Shown here: positions 33,734 through 42,311 of the stretch, piece by piece
Layout of the letters: the number at the start of each line of letters is the position of its first letter
Numbering within the stretch: the stretch's first letter is position 1
From: an uncultured Blautia sp.
Lineage (GTDB): Bacteria > Bacillota > Clostridia > Lachnospirales > Lachnospiraceae
Length of the DNA: 53,864 nt
Assembly: GCA_937900135.1 (NCBI GenBank)
Contig: CALCDJ010000061.1
Span: 1 to 53,864 of the forward strand
Direction: 5' to 3'
Notes under the pieces: generated by a model
Told to the model about the DNA's origin: nothing
Databases searched by the model: none
Seen by the model: the letters and a program-made list of their open reading frames with translations, nothing else
Position numbers and translations under genes: made by a program

Positions 33734-33916
33734 ATGAGAAACAAACGGTTATATAAATCAAGTGTAAACTATATGCTTTGCGGAGTGTGTGGAGGAATTG
33801 CAGAATATTTTGATGTGGACCCCACGCTGATTCGCCTGGGATGGGTGATCCTATCCTGCTTTGGAGGAGCTGGTATCTGGGCTTATATCATTGCTGCCGT
33901 TATTATGCCCAAATAA
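33734..33916 (+). CDS. PspC-domain membrane protein
   Basis: This 60-residue protein is a single PspC domain. RLYKSSVNYMLCGVCGGIAEYF matches the conserved start (LYKS then GVCGGIAEYF), DPTLIRLGWV follows, and the C-terminal half is a membrane segment ending in IIAAVIMPK. PspC proteins take part in envelope-stress responses in bacteria. It is the last gene of the padR operon, 24 bases after DUF4097, with AAGGAAA upstream. No terminator is seen before the spore-protein gene. Confidence 0.93.
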   Translation: MRNKRLYKSSVNYMLCGVCGGIAEYFDVDPTLIRLGWVILSCFGGAGIWAYIIAAVIMPK

Positions 33917-33995
33917 ATTTCAAAAGACAATCTGGTATAAGAAGAGGGGAAAGTGTTCATACTCCAGAGGAAATGAAAAAAGGAGTGTGAATGGC

Positions 33996-34190
33996 TTGAA
34001 CCGAGACAAAGAAGTAGAGGCATATTTAAAGGATGAATTGTCCAAAGAAGAAAAAATGAAGTACGAAATCGCGGAAGAACTTGGACTTTTGGACCAAGTG
34101 CTAAAGGGAGGCTGGAGAAGTCTTTCCGCCAAGGAGACTGGTCGCATTGGTGGTCTGATGACTCGAAGAAAAAAGAAAACCACAACGTAA
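33996..34190 (+). CDS. Small acid-soluble spore protein, alpha/beta type
   Basis: The 64-residue protein has both family blocks: KYEIAEELGL, which matches the germination protease recognition site (cleavage within EIA-E), and LSAKETGRIGGLMTRR, which matches the DNA-contacting C-terminal block (GxxGGxM). These proteins coat and protect spore DNA and are degraded at germination. TTG 33996 is the best start: AAAAAGGAG lies about eight bases upstream, ATG 33991 is out of frame and stops at once, and GTG 33987 is too close. Expression would be expected from a forespore sigma-G promoter, which I could not locate. It is a divergent member, with a GLLDQVLKGGW insert in the middle. Confidence 0.82.
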   Translation: MNRDKEVEAYLKDELSKEEKMKYEIAEELGLLDQVLKGGWRSLSAKETGRIGGLMTRRKKKTTT

Positions 34191-34207
34191 AAAAAAGAAA
34201 AAATATC

Positions 34208-34248
34208 AAACGGCATTGTCAGGATTATGTTTCAGACAATGCCGTTTT
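34208..34248 (+). terminator. Terminator after the spore-protein gene
   Basis: AAACGGCATTGTC (34208-34220) pairs with GACAATGCCGTTT (34235-34247), then a T-rich tail. A cdd -10 candidate TATACT follows at 34253-34258. Confidence 0.82.
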
Positions 34249-34279
34249 GTGATATACTAAAAGAAAAAAGGAGTAAAAA

Positions 34280-34711
34280 ATGGAACAAATTTCAAAAGAA
34301 ACACTAATTCGTCACGCATTTGAGGCGCAGAAAAAGGCATATGCGCCCTATTCCGGCTTTCAAGTGGGAGCAGCGCTTCTGACAAAAGAAGGACGCATCT
34401 ACGGGGGCTGCAATATTGAAAATGCATCCTACGGAGCCTGCAACTGTGCAGAGCGAACTGCTTTTTTCCAGGCTGTGTATCAGGGAGAACGGAACTTTTC
34501 CGCCATTGTTATTGTGGGGAAACCTGTGCAGGCAGAGAAGTTTGATTACTGCGCACCCTGCGGGATCTGTCGCCAGGTGATGTCAGAATTCTGTGATCCA
34601 AAGGAATTTCAGATTATTCTGGCTGTCAGTGAGAGCGACTATCAGGTATATTCTCTCTCAGAACTGCTGCCTCTTGGATTTACCGGAAGCAGCCTTAAGG
34701 AGAAAGACTGA
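34280..34711 (+). CDS. cdd: Cytidine deaminase
   Basis: This 143-residue zinc enzyme deaminates cytidine and deoxycytidine in pyrimidine salvage. The catalytic motif is CAERTAFFQ (Cys ligand and proton-shuttle Glu) and the second zinc motif is PCGICRQ; substrate-binding NIENASYG is also present. The homotetrameric short form fits the length. AAAAAGGAG precedes the start. The following ABC transporter starts 24 bases later; functional linkage is not evident. Confidence 0.96.
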   Translation: MEQISKETLIRHAFEAQKKAYAPYSGFQVGAALLTKEGRIYGGCNIENASYGACNCAERTAFFQAVYQGERNFSAIVIVGKPVQAEKFDYCAPCGICRQVMSEFCDPKEFQIILAVSESDYQVYSLSELLPLGFTGSSLKEKD

Positions 34712-34735
34712 AAAGAAAAGACAGGAGAGTGAAAC

Positions 34736-35452
34736 ATGGAAGAACACAGGGAAGATTATGTAAAACTGGAAAAAGTATCTAAGATCTATGGCTCCAAGGA
34801 AGTAAAAATTGTAGCCGTAGACGAGATTAGTTTCCAGATCGCCAGGGGGGAATTCGTGGTGATCGTCGGTCCCAGTGGAGCTGGAAAAACAACGGTACTG
34901 AACATCCTGGGAGGTATGGACCATGCATCAAGTGGGGCTGTCTGGGTAGATGGAAAGAACATTGCCAGATATTCCAACCGACAGCTGACCAGTTACCGGA
35001 GAGAGGATATCGGCTTTGTCTTTCAGTTTTATAATCTGGTGCCCAATCTCACGGCACTGGAAAACGTGGAACTGGCGCTACAGATCTGTAAGAATCCGCT
35101 GGACGCCAGAAAGGTGCTGGAGGAAGTTGGATTGAAGGATCGGTTGGGCAATTTTCCGGCGCAGCTTTCCGGAGGAGAACAGCAGAGAGTCTCCATAGCA
35201 AGAGCGCTGGCCAAAAATCCCAAGCTTCTTCTTTGCGATGAACCAACGGGAGCATTGGATTATCAGACAGGAAAAGCGATTTTGAAACTTTTGCAGGATA
35301 TGTGCCGGCAGAGAGGGATGACAGTGATTGTCATTACCCACAATTCTGCATTGACCCCAATGGCGGACCGTGTAATCAAAATCAAAAATGGCAAGGTTTC
35401 CAAAATGACCATGAATGAGGAGCCGGTTCCCGTAGAGCAAATCGAGTGGTAG
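34736..35452 (+). CDS. ABC transporter ATP-binding protein (MacB/LolD class)
   Basis: This 238-residue ATPase has Walker A GPSGAGKTT (about 43-51), the Q-loop in FVFQFYNLVPNLTALENVELA (VFQFYNL is the class mark), signature LSGGEQQRVSIARAL, and Walker B LLLCDEPTGALD. It powers the mechanotransmission-type permease encoded next rather than solute uptake. The permease start follows within ten bases. No histidine kinase or response regulator is next to it, unlike bacitracin-type systems, so a peptide-sensing role is not supported. Confidence 0.95.
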   Translation: MEEHREDYVKLEKVSKIYGSKEVKIVAVDEISFQIARGEFVVIVGPSGAGKTTVLNILGGMDHASSGAVWVDGKNIARYSNRQLTSYRREDIGFVFQFYNLVPNLTALENVELALQICKNPLDARKVLEEVGLKDRLGNFPAQLSGGEQQRVSIARALAKNPKLLLCDEPTGALDYQTGKAILKLLQDMCRQRGMTVIVITHNSALTPMADRVIKIKNGKVSKMTMNEEPVPVEQIEW

Positions 35453-35461
35453 GTGAAGTGG

Positions 35462-38400
35462 ATGAAAAAAGCATTACATAAGGATTTCTGGATGGAAATC
35501 CGAAAAGGCAAGGCGCGGTTTATTTCTATTTTTCTGATCGTAGCTCTTGGTGTGGCATTTTTCTCCGGCATTCAGGCTGCATCACCGGATATGCGTTTTT
35601 CCGGGGATGCCTATTACGATTCTGCCAGATTGATGGATCTTAAGGTGATTGGAACTCTGGGACTTACCGGGGAAGATGTGGAGGCCATAAAGTCCATAAA
35701 AGGGGTGCAGGAAGCAGAAGGTGCCTATGCCACTGATGTGATGTGCGGTCAGGCAGAGTCACAGAAGGTGCTTCACGTGGAGTCTATGAATGAGAAGGTG
35801 AATCAGATCACTGCCATCAGCGGACGTCTGCCGGAAAAAAGGGGAGAATGCTTTCTGGACAGCGCGTTTGCCAGCGTTTCCGGTTATGAAGTGGGGGATA
35901 CCATTACTTTTCGGCAGGAAGGGGAATCGAAACTTCTTACAACAGAAACCTATCAGGTGGTTGGGACAGGAAGCGCCCCCCTTTACATCTCTTTTAACCG
36001 GGGAAATACCACGCTTGGCTCCGGTGAGGTCAATGGTTTTGTTTATGTGCTTCCAGAGGATTTCGATCAGGAAGTGTACACACAGATTTATGTGAAACTT
36101 CATGGAGCGGAAGAGCTCACCAGCTACACCGATGGCTATGATAATCTGGTGGAAAAGATGCAGGAGCGGGTGGAAGGAATCGCGGATGCAAGGTGTGAGA
36201 TCCGGTATGAGGATGTAGTAGGCGAGGCAGAAGAAGCGATTGCTTCAGCTGAAGAAGAGCTTGCAGATGGAAAGAAGGAAGCAGAAGAAAAAATCGCCGA
36301 GGCAGAAGAAGAATTAAGGGATGGCGAGAAGGAATTAAAAAAAGGAAAAAAAGAATACGAAGACGGAGTCAAAAAACTTGCGGATGCAAAAGAAGAAATA
36401 AAGAACAGTCAGCAGGAAATTTCCGATGGCAAAAAGAAGCTGGAGGAAGGAAAACAGCAGCTTGAGGATGCCAGAGTACAGCTGGCGGATGGCTGGGCGC
36501 AGCTGACTCCCAAAAAAGAAGAACTGGAAAATGGCTGGAGCCAGCTGAAAAGCGCCCAGGCCCAGGTGACTGCAGGATACCAGAAGCTGGAGGCTGGCAA
36601 AAAAGAACTGGCAGCCGGAGAAAAGAAACTGGAAGCGGCAAAAAAAGAACTGACGCAGAAGCAAAAGGAACTGGATGATGCAAAGGTAGCCATTGAGCAG
36701 GGTAAGGTTCAACTGGAAGCAGCCAGAAAAGATCTTACAGCCAAAAAGCAGGAATGCGAAAACGGACTTGTTCAGGTGGAACAGGGAGAAGCGGAACTTG
36801 CAAAGGGGGAGGCTGCCTTTGCCCAGCTCCAGCAGCAGTTGGAGGCACAGAAGGCCCAGTATGAGCAGGCTGTGGCTTCCGGTTCCTATACAGAGGAGGA
36901 ACTGGCCCGGATGTATGCAGAGCTTGCAGCCTTTGAAGCCCAGGTAAATCAGACCGGGGCAGAGCTGGAAAACAACAAGGCCAAGCTTAGCGAGCAAAGA
37001 GCGCAGTTAGAAGCAGCCCTGCAGGAAATTGAAACAGGCTTTGCCACTCTGGAAGCAAAAAGCCAGGAACTAATCAAACAGGAAGCACAGATTGGGCCGG
37101 GGCAGGCAGCTATTGACGAGGCAAAGAAAACCTTAAAAAAGGAAGAAGCAGCCCTTGCTCCTGCAAGAAAAGAGATTGAAAAAAATCAGAAAACCCTGGA
37201 CGACAGTCAGGCGCAGGTGGATGCCAACCGGGCTGTTCTTTCCCAAGGACAGGCGCAGGTGGATGCAGCAGAAGCGAAGCTGTATCAGGCGCAGGAAGAA
37301 ATCACAGCCAATGAACAAAAGATTTCTGAAAATGAGAAAACGCTGAAAGACGGAGAACAGAAACTGGCAGATGGAAAGCAGGAGATCAAAGAAAATGAGA
37401 AAAAGCTTGCGGATGCCAGAAAAGAAATAGAAGATGGCGAGAAAGAGTTAAAGGACGGCAGAGAAGAGTTGGCAGATGCCCAAAAAGAGGCGGAGGAAGA
37501 AATCCAGGAGGGAGAAGAAAAACTTGCGGATGCCAAAAAGGAACTAAAAGAAATCAAGAAGCCTGAGTGGATGGTTACAGACCGCAATGCGCTTCCGGAA
37601 TATTCAGATTATGGAGACAATGCAGACCGAATCCGAAACATCGGAAAAGTATTTCCGGTTATGTTCTTTTTGGTGGCAGCGCTGATCAGTCTTACCACCA
37701 TGACCAGAATGGTAGAAGAGCAGAGGACACAGATTGGAACCATGAAGGCTCTGGGCTATGGAAAATATGACATAGCTTCCAAATACCTTAATTACGCATT
37801 TCTGGCAACTGTGGGAGGAAGTGCCTGCGGTGTGCTGATCGGAGAAAAAATCCTTCCTTATATTATTATCAAGGCATACGGAATCATGTATCACAATATG
37901 GCCAGCAATCTCCAGATTCATTATGAATTAAAAATTGCCCTGATTGCTTCTGTGGCGGCGGTACTTTGTACCATTGGAGCCACCGTATTTGCCTGTTATA
38001 AGGAATTGTCCGAGACTCCTGCATCTCTGATGCGTCCTCCGGCACCAAAGGAAGGCAAACGTGTGCTGCTGGAACGGATCACCTTTATCTGGAAGCATTT
38101 GAACTTTACCTGGAAATCCTGTCTGAGAAATCTGTTTCGCTACAAAAAACGTCTGTTTATGACGATTTTTGGAATTGCGGGAAGTATGGCATTGATGCTG
38201 GTGGGATTTGGAATCCGGGACTCCATTATGGATATTGCAGTCCTTCAGTATGAAGAACTTCAGCATTATGACGGAACCATCATTGACGATGAAGATGCTA
38301 CAGAAAAGGAACGGGAGGAATTTCTGGAGCATCTTAAGAAGGATTCCAGAATTAGCCGTTACAGTCCGGTGCAAATGACGAAGATGACTACGCCCAATGG

Positions 38401-39241
38401 AAATTCCAGTCTAAGCGTATATGTGTATGTACCGGAAAATCTGGAAGAATTCCAAAAAGAAGTAACGTTCCGAAACCGTATTACAAAGGAAACCTATGAA
38501 ATGAGCGATGCAGGCGCAGTTGTTAGTGAAAAAACTGCTTCCATGCTGGATCTTTCCATTGGGGATTCCATTACGCTGATTCGGGATCACAAGGAGTATC
38601 AGGTAAAGATCGCTGTGATCACAGAAAATTATATGGGGCATTACATCTACATGACAGAAAAAATCTATCAAGAGACATTTGGAGAAGAGCCTGTCTATGC
38701 AGATATTATTTTCTCCATAAAAGAAGAAAACCAGGAGCAGATGGAAGAAATCGGCAAGGAAATTCTGGACTATCCGGCAGCGTTGAGTATCAGCTATACC
38801 AACAGTATTGCAGATCAGGTAGAGCGTATGTTGGGAAGTCTGGAAATCGTTATTGTGGTTCTGATCATTTCTGCCGGTATGCTGGCCTTTGTGGTTCTGT
38901 ATAATCTGAACAACATCAATATTACAGAACGGCAGAGAGAACTGGCCACCTTAAAGGTGCTTGGTTTTTATGATATGGAGGTATCCCAGTATGTATTCCG
39001 TGAGAACGTCCTTCTGACGATTCTTGGAATTGTAGCGGGGTCCGGTATGGGAATTTTGCTTCACCGATATGTGATCATCACCGTGGAAGTAGACGCAGTG
39101 ATGTTTGGAAGAAATATCCAGCCCATCAGCTTTTTGTACTGCGCTCTGTTTACCATTGGTTTTTCGGCGATTGTCAATTTGTTCATGCACAGAAAGCTGA
39201 AAAAGATCGATATGGTGGAATCTTTGAAAAGTGTGGAGTAA
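35462..39241 (+). CDS. FtsX-like ABC permease with very long coiled coil
   Basis: This 1259-residue permease has the duplicated MacB/FtsX layout: TM1 near 20-40, an extracytoplasmic domain, then about 445 residues (about 257-701) of Glu/Lys/Ala/Gln-rich heptads. Three membrane segments follow (about 720-860), then a second FtsX module with MTIFGIAGSMALMLVGFG, an extracytoplasmic domain and three final membrane segments. The coil contains recurring LADGKKEL, ADAKKEL and KELEEGK-like units with Gly-Asp breaks. It probably projects from the membrane and reaches into the cell wall or contacts a partner. ATG 35462 has AGGTG upstream; GTG 35453 is possible. Substrate and partner are unknown. Promoter sequences for the T-box start 24 bases after the stop. 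Confidence 0.92.
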   Translation: MKKALHKDFWMEIRKGKARFISIFLIVALGVAFFSGIQAASPDMRFSGDAYYDSARLMDLKVIGTLGLTGEDVEAIKSIKGVQEAEGAYATDVMCGQAESQKVLHVESMNEKVNQITAISGRLPEKRGECFLDSAFASVSGYEVGDTITFRQEGESKLLTTETYQVVGTGSAPLYISFNRGNTTLGSGEVNGFVYVLPEDFDQEVYTQIYVKLHGAEELTSYTDGYDNLVEKMQERVEGIADARCEIRYEDVVGEAEEAIASAEEELADGKKEAEEKIAEAEEELRDGEKELKKGKKEYEDGVKKLADAKEEIKNSQQEISDGKKKLEEGKQQLEDARVQLADGWAQLTPKKEELENGWSQLKSAQAQVTAGYQKLEAGKKELAAGEKKLEAAKKELTQKQKELDDAKVAIEQGKVQLEAARKDLTAKKQECENGLVQVEQGEAELAKGEAAFAQLQQQLEAQKAQYEQAVASGSYTEEELARMYAELAAFEAQVNQTGAELENNKAKLSEQRAQLEAALQEIETGFATLEAKSQELIKQEAQIGPGQAAIDEAKKTLKKEEAALAPARKEIEKNQKTLDDSQAQVDANRAVLSQGQAQVDAAEAKLYQAQEEITANEQKISENEKTLKDGEQKLADGKQEIKENEKKLADARKEIEDGEKELKDGREELADAQKEAEEEIQEGEEKLADAKKELKEIKKPEWMVTDRNALPEYSDYGDNADRIRNIGKVFPVMFFLVAALISLTTMTRMVEEQRTQIGTMKALGYGKYDIASKYLNYAFLATVGGSACGVLIGEKILPYIIIKAYGIMYHNMASNLQIHYELKIALIASVAAVLCTIGATVFACYKELSETPASLMRPPAPKEGKRVLLERITFIWKHLNFTWKSCLRNLFRYKKRLFMTIFGIAGSMALMLVGFGIRDSIMDIAVLQYEELQHYDGTIIDDEDATEKEREEFLEHLKKDSRISRYSPVQMTKMTTPNGNSSLSVYVYVPENLEEFQKEVTFRNRITKETYEMSDAGAVVSEKTASMLDLSIGDSITLIRDHKEYQVKIAVITENYMGHYIYMTEKIYQETFGEEPVYADIIFSIKEENQEQMEEIGKEILDYPAALSISYTNSIADQVERMLGSLEIVIVVLIISAGMLAFVVLYNLNNINITERQRELATLKVLGFYDMEVSQYVFRENVLLTILGIVAGSGMGILLHRYVIITVEVDAVMFGRNIQPISFLYCALFTIGFSAIVNLFMHRKLKKIDMVESLKSVE

Positions 39242-39264
39242 GTGTGAATTTCCCGGAAAGTCGC

Positions 39265-39293
39265 TTGACAACCGGAGAAAATACAATTATAGT
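39265..39293 (+). promoter_or_regulatory. Promoter of the valS T-box transcript
   Basis: TTGACA (39265-39270) and TATAGT (39288-39293) with a 17-base spacer. Confidence 0.85.
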
Positions 39294-39299
39294 ATATCC

Positions 39300-39559
39300 A
39301 TGACAAAGGCGAGGAAGAAGAGGAGTATGCAGTTGTCCCTGTCAGAGAGAAGCGCCCGCAGGCTGGAAGGCGTTTTCAGGAAGAGGTTGCAGAAGGTAGC
39401 TTTGGAGCCGGAAGGCTGATAGCCCATGGATGGTAAGAGGGTGGTAGGTTTTCCCGTATTCCTGCGTTAAAGGAGAATGAGATGTACAGGAAATGCTGTA
39501 TAATGAAGGTGGTACCGCGGTAAGATTCGCCCTTCACACTTAGGTGTGAGGGGCTTTTT
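39300..39559 (+). promoter_or_regulatory. T-box riboswitch (valS leader)
   Basis: The 400-base gap before valS holds a T-box leader, which lets uncharged tRNA stabilise an antiterminator. The conserved T-box sequence AAGGTGGTACCGCGG is at 39506-39520. The terminator is GCCCTTCACAC (39529-39539) with GTGTGAGGGGC (39544-39554) and five T. Upstream, GGAAGAAGAGGAGTA near 39330 is typical of the stem I base. The specifier codon should be valine; GTA at 39396-39398, in AGAAGGTAGC, is a candidate, but I did not fold stem I fully. Low charged tRNA-Val would raise valS expression. Confidence 0.92.
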
Positions 39560-39641
39560 GAATGATTGGAAAAGTGGTAGATGATATCATATCCCCCTCA
39601 CATGGACAAACTGGTTTATGAAAAAGAAACAGGAGGTTATT

Positions 39642-42296
39642 ATGAGCAAAGAACTGGCAAAGACGTATGATCCAAAAGGCATTGAAGAACGCCTTTATAA
39701 GAAGTGGATGGACAATGGTTATTTTCATGCAAAGGTAAATCCGGACAAGAAACCATTTACTATTGTAATGCCGCCGCCAAACGTAACAGGACAGCTGCAC
39801 ATGGGACATGCGCTGGATGAGACCATGCAGGATATTCTGATCCGTTTCAAGAGAATGCAGGGCTATGAAGCACTGTGGCAGCCGGGAACAGACCATGCAG
39901 CCATTGCTACAGAAGTAAAGGTAATTGAAAAACTGAAAAAAGAAGGCATTGATAAGGATGAAATCGGAAGAGAGGAATTCTTAAAACATGCCTGGGCATG
40001 GAAGGAAGAGTACGGCGGAAAGATCATCAATCAGTTAAAGAAACTGGGTGCTTCCGCAGACTGGGAAAGAGAACGTTTTACCATGGACGAGGGCTGTTCC
40101 AAGGCAGTCCAGGAGGTTTTCATTAAATTATATGAAAAAGGTTACATCTATAAAGGTTCCCGTATTATCAACTGGTGTCCGGTATGTCAGACTTCGATTT
40201 CTGATGCTGAGGTAGAGCATGAGGATCAGGATGGAAACTTCTGGCACATCAATTATCCCATCGTAGGAGAAGAGGGACGTTTTGTGGAAATCGCAACCAC
40301 CCGTCCGGAAACTCTTCTTGGAGATACAGCGGTAGCAGTGAATCCAGAGGATGAACGCTATAAGGACCTGGTTGGAAAAATGCTGAAGCTTCCTCTTACA
40401 GACCGGGAGATTCCAGTAATTGCAGACGAATATGTAGATAAAGAATTTGGTACCGGCTGTGTGAAGATCACACCGGCCCATGACCCCAATGACTTCGAGG
40501 TGGGCAAACGCCACAACCTTCCGGAAATCAACATTATGAATGACGATGCTACCATTAACGCCTTAGGGGGAAAATACGCAGGTATGGATCGCTATGAAGC
40601 ACGTAAGGCAATGGTAGAAGATCTGAAGGAACAGGGACTTCTGGTAAAAGTAGTACCTCATTCTCACAGCGTGGGAACCCATGACCGCTGCGGAACAACT
40701 GTAGAGCCTATGATTAAGCCACAGTGGTTTGTAAAAATGGACGAGATGGCCAAGGAAGCCATTAAAGTTCTCAACGAAGGGGATCTGGAATTTGTTCCGG
40801 CAAGTTTTGGAAAAACATATCTTCACTGGCTGGAAAATATCCGTGACTGGTGTATTTCCAGACAGTTGTGGTGGGGACACAGAATCCCGGCTTACTACTG
40901 TGATGAATGCGGTGAGGTAGTTGTGGCAAGAGAAATGCCGGAGAAATGTCCGAAGTGTGGATGCACCCATCTTCACCAGGATGAAGATACTCTGGATACC
41001 TGGTTCAGCTCTGCTCTGTGGCCGTTCTCCACATTAGGATGGCCGGAAAACACACAGGAGATGGAGTATTTCTATCCAACAGACGTACTGGTGACCGGTT
41101 ATGATATTATTTTCTTCTGGGTAATCCGTATGGTATTCTCTGCATTGGAACAGACAGGAAAAACTCCGTTCCATCATGTGCTGATCCATGGTCTGGTTCG
41201 TGATTCTCAGGGACGAAAAATGAGTAAATCCCTTGGAAACGGCATTGATCCTCTGGAAGTAATCGATAAATATGGCGCAGATGCGCTGCGTTTGACTTTG
41301 ATGACTGGTAATGCGCCGGGAAATGATATGCGTTTCTACTGGGAGAGAGTAGAATCCAGCCGTAACTTTGCAAATAAGATCTGGAATGCTTCCCGTTTCG
41401 TATTGATGAATCTGGAAGGCAAGAATGTAACAGAGCCGGAAGATCTGAATGCTCTTTGTGCAGAGGATCAATGGATTCTGTCCCATTTAAACAATGTGAT
41501 CCGTGAAGTGACAGAAAACATGGATAAATATGAATTGGGAATTGCTGTACAGAAGGTTTATGACTTCCTTTGGGATGAGCTTTGTGACTGGTATATCGAG
41601 ATTGCAAAGGTTCGTCTCTGGAAAGCGGAGGAGAATCCAAAAGCAGCCAATGAAGCGCTCTGGACTCTGCGTACCGCACTGACAGAAGGTTTGAAACTGC
41701 TTCATCCATTTATGCCGTTCATTACAGAAGAAATCTATTGCACATTGCTTCCGGAAGAAGATTCCATTATGATCGCAGAATGGCCGGTATACCGGGAAGA
41801 ACGCTGCTTCAAAGAGGCGGAACAGGCGATTGAAAGCTTCAAGGAAGTAATCCGTGGCATCCGTAACACAAGAACAGAAATGAATGTGCCTCAGAACAGA
41901 AAGACCAGTCTTTACATTGTGGGAAAAGATGCACAGATCTGCAACATGTATGAAGAAAGCAAAAATTCCTTTGTAAACCTGGCCTTCTCCAAGGAAATTC
42001 ATGTACAGGAGACAAAAGAGGGCATTGGCGAAGATGCGGTTTCCATTGTAGTTTCCAATGCAGTGGTTTATCTGCCGCTGAATGACCTGGTGGACAAAGA
42101 AAAAGAACAGGAACGTCTTACCAAGGAACAGGATCGTCTTACAAAAGAAATCGCTCGTTGCGAGGGTATGCTGAAAAATCCGAACTTTGTGAATAAAGCG
42201 CCGGAAGCAAAAGTCGCAGCAGAGCGTGAAAAACTGGAAAAATATAAAGAAATGATGGAAAAGGTAAATCTGCAGCTTGAACAACTGAAAAAGTAA
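39642..42296 (+). CDS. valS: Valyl-tRNA synthetase
   Basis: ValS charges tRNA-Val in the cytoplasm and edits threonine. The 884-residue class I enzyme has the HIGH motif as HMGH at 53-56 (PPNVTGQLHMGH), the KMSKS motif at 526-530, the editing domain (about 190-340, with TTRPETLLGDTAVAV), and a C-terminal coiled coil (about 815-884) that holds the tRNA. The two extra Cys pairs CDECGE and CPKCGC near 420-440 bind zinc. The start at 39642 follows AGGAGG; the upstream ATG 39618 has no ribosome binding site. A T-box leader controls it, and an LtaS-like gene follows after 15 bases. Confidence 0.97.
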   Translation: MSKELAKTYDPKGIEERLYKKWMDNGYFHAKVNPDKKPFTIVMPPPNVTGQLHMGHALDETMQDILIRFKRMQGYEALWQPGTDHAAIATEVKVIEKLKKEGIDKDEIGREEFLKHAWAWKEEYGGKIINQLKKLGASADWERERFTMDEGCSKAVQEVFIKLYEKGYIYKGSRIINWCPVCQTSISDAEVEHEDQDGNFWHINYPIVGEEGRFVEIATTRPETLLGDTAVAVNPEDERYKDLVGKMLKLPLTDREIPVIADEYVDKEFGTGCVKITPAHDPNDFEVGKRHNLPEINIMNDDATINALGGKYAGMDRYEARKAMVEDLKEQGLLVKVVPHSHSVGTHDRCGTTVEPMIKPQWFVKMDEMAKEAIKVLNEGDLEFVPASFGKTYLHWLENIRDWCISRQLWWGHRIPAYYCDECGEVVVAREMPEKCPKCGCTHLHQDEDTLDTWFSSALWPFSTLGWPENTQEMEYFYPTDVLVTGYDIIFFWVIRMVFSALEQTGKTPFHHVLIHGLVRDSQGRKMSKSLGNGIDPLEVIDKYGADALRLTLMTGNAPGNDMRFYWERVESSRNFANKIWNASRFVLMNLEGKNVTEPEDLNALCAEDQWILSHLNNVIREVTENMDKYELGIAVQKVYDFLWDELCDWYIEIAKVRLWKAEENPKAANEALWTLRTALTEGLKLLHPFMPFITEEIYCTLLPEEDSIMIAEWPVYREERCFKEAEQAIESFKEVIRGIRNTRTEMNVPQNRKTSLYIVGKDAQICNMYEESKNSFVNLAFSKEIHVQETKEGIGEDAVSIVVSNAVVYLPLNDLVDKEKEQERLTKEQDRLTKEIARCEGMLKNPNFVNKAPEAKVAAEREKLEKYKEMMEKVNLQLEQLKK

Positions 42297-42311
42297 TAAA
42301 GGAGCATTGGG

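Noticed and set aside
34736..39241. ABC pair considered as a bacitracin-type peptide-sensing system
   Set aside because: No histidine kinase or response regulator is adjacent, and the long coiled coil is unlike BceB.
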